This document shows positions 59,266 through 64,000 of a stretch of DNA of 64,000 bases, piece by piece. The DNA comes from Pseudomonas sp. UMAB-08. GTDB lineage: Bacteria > Pseudomonadota > Gammaproteobacteria > Pseudomonadales > Pseudomonadaceae. Under the pieces are notes generated by a model. The model saw nothing but the letters and a program-made list of their open reading frames with translations, was not told the origin of the DNA and did not search any database. Made by a program: the position numbers and the translations under genes. The first letter of the stretch is position 1; each line of letters opens with the position of its first letter. The stretch spans positions 3,392 through 67,391 of the forward strand of contig NZ_LT607420.1 in the NCBI RefSeq assembly GCF_900095225.1. Direction: 5' to 3'.

Positions 59266-60816
59266 CTAAACCTTGCCCCGGCTCTCATGCATCCGCGCCA
59301 GTTGGCGTTCGAGCATGGACGGGTAGGGCTCCATCAGCCGTTCGACGCAGCACGCGCCTTCCGGGCTGGCGATAGGTCGGATGCGGGCGCGTTGGCGGAT
59401 CAACACATCGTCGCTGATCTTGCGCTCTACCAGCAGCAGGTTGCGGCTGTGTTGTGACAGCGCCAATGCATCTTGCGCGGTTTCAGTCAGCAACAGGTCG
59501 ATCTGGCTCAAGCCGAACAGTCCGTCACTCAGGGTCAGGCCCAGCTGCAATTGCAGGGTGATGCCGCTGTCGGCGACCTCGATCTGCAAGGCGTGGCCCA
59601 GGGCGCGCAGAAGCTCGCCACAGCAAATCGCGTTGGTCAGGTAGTCCTCGCCACTGTCCTGGCTATGGAACAGCATCAGCGTGCTGCCATCGTTCAGTGT
59701 GTGCAGTTCGCTTTGATACAGCGACGCGGCTTGATCCAGGCAGTCACGGTAGCGTTGCAGCAGTTCGGTCAGGCGAGCGCGGGGCAAACGGCGCAGTTGA
59801 TCCTGAGCGCCAAGCTGTACGGCCAGTACCGCACTGTGTTGCGGCTGGCTCGGGGCAATCGGAGCGCGCTTGGCCACGGGGGCGGGGGTGGAATGATCGC
59901 GCAGATCGGCGAAGGGGTCTTCTTCGCCCTCTTCATCTTCTTCAGCGACGATGCGCCTCGGCGCTTGCGCCGGCAGGCGAGGTTTAGGCGCTTCATCGAA
60001 ACCAGGTTCGTGCAGGTCGTTCGCGGTAAACCCGGGTTCGTCGTCCTCTTCTGTTTCAAGGTACGGATCGGTGCCAGCGTGTTCGTCGTATTCCGGTTCT
60101 GGAACGGGCTGAGGTTCAGGCGGTTCGGGCGCGAACGAAGCGTGCAGTTGACGGGCCAGATCGCCGATTTCATCCTGGCGTTCGGTGGCGGGTGTGTGCT
60201 CGTCGATATCGCGCAGCCACACGCGCAATTGCAGCAGCGGCGTTGAAATGTAACGACCCAGGCGCAAGCTCAACGCCAGTGCCAATGCCAGCAGAATTCC
60301 GCTGAGGATGCCCATGCTTTGCAAGCTGATGGTCATCGGCTGCTGGAATTGCGCCATGTCCAGGCTGATGCGCAGGTGCCCGGCGATCACGTCCTGGAAG
60401 GTGATTTTTATCTCGTACAAGCCTTCGGCTTCACCCAGCAGGCCATTTTTAGGGCGCTGACCGGCTTCTGCAAGGATGCGGTTATCCACGCTGTAGATGG
60501 CGGCGTGGGCCACCAGCGGGTTCTTCACCAGATTGCCCAGCAGCACGTTGAGACTGAGGATGTCGTTGGACACCAGCAGTTCCGTGGCGGACGTCGCAGT
60601 TTGCGTGGTCAGGGCCTGGCCGAGGGCGTCAGCCTGTTCGTGCATGGCCTGCTTGAACTGCAGGCCCATCACGCAGGCATAGATCACCAGCGCCAAGGCG
60701 ACCAGAATCACGTTATGGCTGGCTATGCGCAAAGCAAGCGGTACACGCCTATGGCGCAATGCCCGAAAGATCAGCAGGAAGAAATTATCGGTTTTAACTG
60801 GCGTGGGCCGGTTCAC
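59266..60816 (-). CDS. Membrane HAMP protein with degenerate cyclase-like domain
   Basis: 516 residues from GTG 60816 (MNRPTPVKTDNFFLL). Membrane helix near 33-55 (IILVALALVIYACVMG-type), a periplasmic domain of about 110 residues, a second helix near 168-190 and a HAMP-like linker. A long acidic and Pro-rich stretch follows (about 245-330). The C-terminal part looks like a worn class III nucleotide cyclase: a VLAVQLG strand, ARLTELLQRYRDCL, NDGSTLMLFHS where GDG-F is expected, LQLGLTLSDGLFG, and LLLVERKISDDV. The metal-binding Asp pair and transition-state residues are not seen, so catalysis is doubtful. Divergent from serB. No Shine-Dalgarno is obvious; TTG 60876 is an alternative. Confidence 0.82.
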   Translation of the reverse strand: MNRPTPVKTDNFFLLIFRALRHRRVPLALRIASHNVILVALALVIYACVMGLQFKQAMHEQADALGQALTTQTATSATELLVSNDILSLNVLLGNLVKNPLVAHAAIYSVDNRILAEAGQRPKNGLLGEAEGLYEIKITFQDVIAGHLRISLDMAQFQQPMTISLQSMGILSGILLALALALSLRLGRYISTPLLQLRVWLRDIDEHTPATERQDEIGDLARQLHASFAPEPPEPQPVPEPEYDEHAGTDPYLETEEDDEPGFTANDLHEPGFDEAPKPRLPAQAPRRIVAEEDEEGEEDPFADLRDHSTPAPVAKRAPIAPSQPQHSAVLAVQLGAQDQLRRLPRARLTELLQRYRDCLDQAASLYQSELHTLNDGSTLMLFHSQDSGEDYLTNAICCGELLRALGHALQIEVADSGITLQLQLGLTLSDGLFGLSQIDLLLTETAQDALALSQHSRNLLLVERKISDDVLIRQRARIRPIASPEGACCVERLMEPYPSMLERQLARMHESRGKV

Positions 60817-60911
60817 TGAGCACGGTTCTTTTGGTGAAGTTGCCGGGCAGTATAGCGACCGACCCTTGAGCGGCAAAGCGCTCGCTGTGCCCGATGGTCA
60901 CTGAAAGTGGT

Positions 60912-60917
60912 TAGAAT
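60912..60917 (+). promoter_or_regulatory. Possible -10 box of serB
   Basis: TAGAAT lies 30 bp before the serB start, with no good -35 element 17 bp upstream. A T run follows in the leader. Confidence 0.3.
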
Positions 60918-60946
60918 GCGGTTTTTTTCCACTGCGGGGGTGCGCC

Positions 60947-62164
60947 TTGCGCGAAATCGTCCTGATAAACATCACTGGTGAAGACCGTCCGGGTCTCACT
61001 GCGGCCATTACCGGGGTGCTTGCCCAGGGTGGGGTGAATATTCTCGATATTGGTCAGGCGGTGATCCACGACACCTTGTCGTTCGGCATCCTGGTTGAAA
61101 TTCCGGGAACCGAACAAGGCTCCTCGGTGCTTAAAGACATCCTGTTCACGGCTTACAAGCTTGATCAGCAGGTGCGCTTCACGGCTGTTTCCGAAGAGGA
61201 CTACGCGCATTGGGTCAATGGGCAGGGCAAGGCGCGGCACATCGTGACGTTGCTCACCCGTAAGGTCACGGCCGAGCAATTGCAGCGTGTCAGTTCCATT
61301 ACCGCCAAGTATGGCCTGAACATCGATCAGATCGATCGCCTGTCCGGGCGCATGCCGCTCGATACGCCTGCCGATAAAGGCAAGGGCTGCATCGAGTTTT
61401 CCGTGCGCGGCGAGCCGGCCGATCCTGGTGCGATGCAGGCCGAGTTCCTCAGCGTGGCGCAAGAACTCAACGTCGATATCGCGTTCCAGCAGGACTCGCT
61501 GTTCCGGCGCAACCGTCGTCTGGCGGTGTTCGACATGGACTCGACGCTGATCGAGGCTGAAGTCATCGACGAGTTGGCCAAGGCGGCCGGTGTCGGCGAG
61601 CGGGTGTCGGAAATCACTGAGCGGGCCATGCGTGGCGAGCTGGATTTCTGCGCCAGTTTCAAAGAGCGGCTGGCACTGCTCAAAGGCCTCGACGTCAGTG
61701 TGCTGGATGAAATCGGTGCTTCGTTGCGCCTGACCGAAGGCGCCGAAACCCTGTTCGCCGAGCTCAAACGATTGGGCTACAAGACTGCGATTCTGTCGGG
61801 TGGTTTCACTTACTTCGCCAAACAGCTGCAAGCCAAGCTGGGCATCGACTACGTGTTCGCCAATGAATTGGAAGTGGTCGATGGCAAGGTTACCGGTGTG
61901 GCCATCGAGCCGATCGTCGATGCCCGGCGCAAAGCCGACCTGCTGCGTGAGTTGGCGCACAAAGAAGGCCTGAGCCTTGAGCAGACGATTGCCGTCGGTG
62001 ATGGGGCCAATGATTTGCCGATGTTGGCGATTGCCGGTCTTGGCGTCGCTTTTCGAGCCAAGCCGCTGGTCAAACAGTCGGCCAAACAGGCGATCTCGAC
62101 ACTGGGGCTGGACGGGATTCTGTACCTGCTCGGCTTTCGTGATCGGGATGGGCGGGGCTTATAG
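60947..62164 (+). CDS. serB: Phosphoserine phosphatase SerB
   Basis: Last step of serine synthesis: phosphoserine to serine. 405 residues: two N-terminal ACT-like regulatory domains (ITGEDRPGLTAAITGVLA; about 1-185), then a HAD domain with VFDMDSTLIEAE, SGGFTYFA, the Lys in DARRKADLL and VGDGANDLPML. The start is TTG 60947 (GGGGGTG upstream), which gives the expected N-terminus MREIVLIN; no ATG exists at this end. Confidence 0.96.
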   Translation: MREIVLINITGEDRPGLTAAITGVLAQGGVNILDIGQAVIHDTLSFGILVEIPGTEQGSSVLKDILFTAYKLDQQVRFTAVSEEDYAHWVNGQGKARHIVTLLTRKVTAEQLQRVSSITAKYGLNIDQIDRLSGRMPLDTPADKGKGCIEFSVRGEPADPGAMQAEFLSVAQELNVDIAFQQDSLFRRNRRLAVFDMDSTLIEAEVIDELAKAAGVGERVSEITERAMRGELDFCASFKERLALLKGLDVSVLDEIGASLRLTEGAETLFAELKRLGYKTAILSGGFTYFAKQLQAKLGIDYVFANELEVVDGKVTGVAIEPIVDARRKADLLRELAHKEGLSLEQTIAVGDGANDLPMLAIAGLGVAFRAKPLVKQSAKQAISTLGLDGILYLLGFRDRDGRGL

Positions 62165-62173
62165 GGATTTTGC

Positions 62174-62195
62174 TCCCGCAGTTCAGTCTGCGGGA
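62174..62195. terminator. Hairpin after serB
   Basis: TCCCGCAG and CTGCGGGA pair around TTCAGT, 9 bp after the serB stop, between the convergent ends of serB and the next gene. No clear T run follows. Confidence 0.55.
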
Positions 62196-62234
62196 ACAGG
62201 CTTGCCTGCCAAGCGCTACCAGGTGCGACGTCTG

Positions 62235-64000
62235 CTACAAAGACGTCCACAACGAGTCGAACTCTTCTCCGGACGCTGCGTTGTCGGGGCCGCCGACACT
62301 GTCTTTTTTACGCGGTGCTTCAATCGTCTGGTATTCGAACTGATTGAAGCTGCCGGTGCCGGTACGACGCTTGCCCAGGCCTGCACGACGCTCTTCGCCG
62401 TTGGTGTTGATTTTCACCTTGTTGCCCTCCTGAAAGGGCAAGCGCGGCGCCAATAACGTCGCTGGCTGGTCGATTGCGCGGACTTCAGGCAGCAGCAGTG
62501 CCCGCAGGTATTGGCTGCTTTGCTCGCCGGTGCGTACCAGTTGCAGGCCGCATGGCTGAGCATAGGGCGCAACCAGTTCGATACCCATTTGCGTGCCACC
62601 GCCGCGAACCTGACGAATCCAGCGCACGACCGCGATGCTCCAGCCCTGACCGACACCGTCTTGAATGCCGACCATTTCCCCTGCCTGTAACTGGGGGGGG
62701 ACGTCTTTGGGCCAAGCCAGGCAGTAGCCGCCCGGACTGTGGTTGATGACGTTCAGGGCATGGGTCGGGAATGTCTGCTGGGCGTTGGACGCCGGGACGC
62801 CACCATCCACTTCGGCCTGCTGATACTGGATCTCCTCGTACGGCAGCATGGTGTCCGATGTGCCATCGCGCTCACTGTCGAAGGTCGTGGCCCATGCATC
62901 GGTGGAGGCGATTTTGGCGAACTGCGTCGTGAACTGTGCGGCCTGGCTGACGGCGGGCAGTTTGAGCATCTCGCTGAATGACTTTTGTCCGCCCAGGTAA
63001 TAGTGCAGGGCGCTCATCCCGAGGCACAGGGTCAAGGTGCCTTGGCCGGCCGTGCGCTGAAACGTCCGCTCGGAGACGTCGCCCCAGGCTGCCGCCAGAT
63101 GTTGCAACAGATCCAGGGTAAAGCCGTTGGGTACCAGCAGCGGCGATTGCCCGCGCTTCTCCTCGGGCAACTCCAGGTAATCCTTGATGGCTGCCGCCAG
63201 CGGCAGTGGATTGATCCCCAGCAGGCCCGGTAGTTGCTCATCAAGGAACAGTGACTTGTAACGCGGTGGAGCATCGACGTTCTGTGCTACCGCGAACAGG
63301 CTGGATTCTTCCGCTGGCGATTGCAGCTTGACCAGTGCACTCCAGGATTCGAGGACTTCGGCCAGACGGCCGATATTGAGCTGACGCATCTGGTTGCAGC
63401 GCGAACAACCCAAAAGCAAAGCCACCCCGTACGTTTGCTCGATGCTCAACGTCTGGGTGTGGCTCGCCAGGCTGTCGGGCACGGCGATGTTATTCAACTG
63501 GTGCTGACGTGCAATCAGATAAATCTGGTGCATTTCCAGCCACAGGCCCTCCGGTACGGGGCAATACAGTTGGCTGGCGCGAATCAAGGGGCCATTGAGG
63601 CAGTGCAATGCGCGCTGCATGGCGGTGGTCAGGAGCGAAGCTCGATCTTTGGTCAGGTTCGGCGAGACGCGCGCGATGATCTGTTTGTAGCCAATGGCCA
63701 AGTGGTTTTGCAGGGCCTGGCAGAGGTTCGCTACTTTGCGCGGGCGTTCGTCGAGCACAATCGCCTGACTAAGGAAGTGCCGCTCAAGGTTCTTGCAGAC
63801 GTAATAGACCTCAGGGCGTAGCAGTTCGAGCAATTGCAGGCGGTTGTCGCTGGGGGTCAGTAACTGGTTGAGCTCGCCCATGCCTTGGTAGAGCAGGCGG
63901 GCGGTTTCGCCGAGGTTGGCTTTGGGCAGGCTTGAGATCCAGCGTTTCAGGTCGCGCGGAGTGGCCTCGCAGAACGACAGGCTCGACTGCGTTGGCGTGG
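62235..64000 (-). CDS. PilZ-like domain protein, 5' end outside the window
   Basis: Partial: the stop is at 62235 and the frame stays open to the right edge; translation of 63882-64000 continues well (RDLKRWISSLPKANLGETAR precedes an internal Met at 63881), so the real start lies beyond 64000. At least 587 residues are visible. Most of the protein is helical and unlike anything I can name. Near the C-terminus, ALNVINHSPGGYCLAW, GEMVGIQDG, WSIAVVRWIRQ and GTQMGIELV resemble a PilZ beta-barrel (D/NxSxxG motif), but the RxxxR c-di-GMP motif is not evident. It has no signal peptide in the visible part. Codons for Pro-Pro at 62693-62700 lie in a run of eight C (coding strand). In related species this is annotated as a c-di-GMP-binding or chaperone-like protein. 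Confidence 0.82.
   Translation of the reverse strand, partial: TPTQSSLSFCEATPRDLKRWISSLPKANLGETARLLYQGMGELNQLLTPSDNRLQLLELLRPEVYYVCKNLERHFLSQAIVLDERPRKVANLCQALQNHLAIGYKQIIARVSPNLTKDRASLLTTAMQRALHCLNGPLIRASQLYCPVPEGLWLEMHQIYLIARQHQLNNIAVPDSLASHTQTLSIEQTYGVALLLGCSRCNQMRQLNIGRLAEVLESWSALVKLQSPAEESSLFAVAQNVDAPPRYKSLFLDEQLPGLLGINPLPLAAAIKDYLELPEEKRGQSPLLVPNGFTLDLLQHLAAAWGDVSERTFQRTAGQGTLTLCLGMSALHYYLGGQKSFSEMLKLPAVSQAAQFTTQFAKIASTDAWATTFDSERDGTSDTMLPYEEIQYQQAEVDGGVPASNAQQTFPTHALNVINHSPGGYCLAWPKDVPPQLQAGEMVGIQDGVGQGWSIAVVRWIRQVRGGGTQMGIELVAPYAQPCGLQLVRTGEQSSQYLRALLLPEVRAIDQPATLLAPRLPFQEGNKVKINTNGEERRAGLGKRRTGTGSFNQFEYQTIEAPRKKDSVGGPDNAASGEEFDSLWTSL

Overview
The window is GC-rich chromosomal DNA from a Pseudomonas, most likely of the P. 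fluorescens group. The gene content and order (aceE-aceF, glnE, waaF-waaC-waaG-waaP with extra kinases, waaL, msbA, hldE, waaA, thiC, nudF-cpdA-parE-parC, serB) match, as I remember it, the PA4960-PA5018 part of P. aeruginosa PAO1 with some local changes. The choX-sdaB-gbdR block at the left end corresponds to PA5378-PA5380. There is no prophage, complete insertion sequence, CRISPR array, rRNA or tRNA that I can see. Apart from one short run into the right edge (a gene cut by the window end), it is well-packed core genome.

Layout. 1-4.4 kb: choline/betaine uptake and catabolism (ChoX binding protein, L-serine dehydratase, GbdR regulator). 4.5-8 kb: MsrA and the c-di-GMP phosphodiesterase DipA. 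8.2-9.7 kb: a PhoD-like phosphoesterase. 9.9-14.4 kb: pyruvate dehydrogenase E2 and E1, facing away from glnE (14.7-17.7 kb); the gap holds two copies of a GntR/FadR-type palindrome. 17.8-37.7 kb: a 20-kb lipopolysaccharide core locus. It contains heptosyltransferases WaaF and WaaC, glucosyltransferase WaaG, kinase WaaP and three more kinase-like proteins, all translationally coupled. These are followed by carbamoyltransferase, WapH, a Mig-14 protein, the PIG-L deacetylase DnpA, Ssg, WapR and the O-antigen ligase WaaL, then a lone kinase-like gene on the other strand, the lipid A flippase MsbA and the heptose activation enzyme HldE. 37.7-43.4 kb: an uncharacterised protein with a Nudix-like motif, an FAD oxidoreductase coupled to an aldo/keto reductase, an EmrE-type drug exporter facing a LysR regulator, and the Kdo transferase WaaA. 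43.7-48.9 kb: a TolC-type outer membrane factor, then a TPP riboswitch, thiC and the thiamine-precursor transporter cytX. 48.8-58.3 kb: a lipoprotein, then nudF, a DUF1249 gene, cpdA, yqiA, parE, a phytase-like secreted protein, a membrane aspartic protease and parC, all on one strand with mostly overlapping ends. 58.4-64 kb: an auxiliary transport lipoprotein, a HAMP-type membrane protein with a degenerate cyclase-like domain, serB and a large cytoplasmic protein with a PilZ-like C-terminus that continues past the right edge.

How the parts fit. The LPS genes cover heptose activation (HldE), Kdo and heptose addition (WaaA, WaaC, WaaF), phosphorylation and carbamoylation of the inner core, outer-core sugars (WaaG, WapH, Ssg, WapR), O-antigen capping (WaaL) and lipid A-core flipping (MsbA). 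The strongest unusual signal is an uninterrupted run of ten G residues inside waaL (33028-33037). A one-base slip in either direction would truncate the ligase, so this is a candidate phase-variation switch for O-antigen. Other points worth a look are a near-perfect 19-bp hairpin at 24808-24849, several kinase-like proteins that lack the catalytic Asp, the degenerate cyclase-like domain, the degenerate Nudix motif, the duplicated operator between aceE and glnE, and a LysR-type palindrome at emrE.
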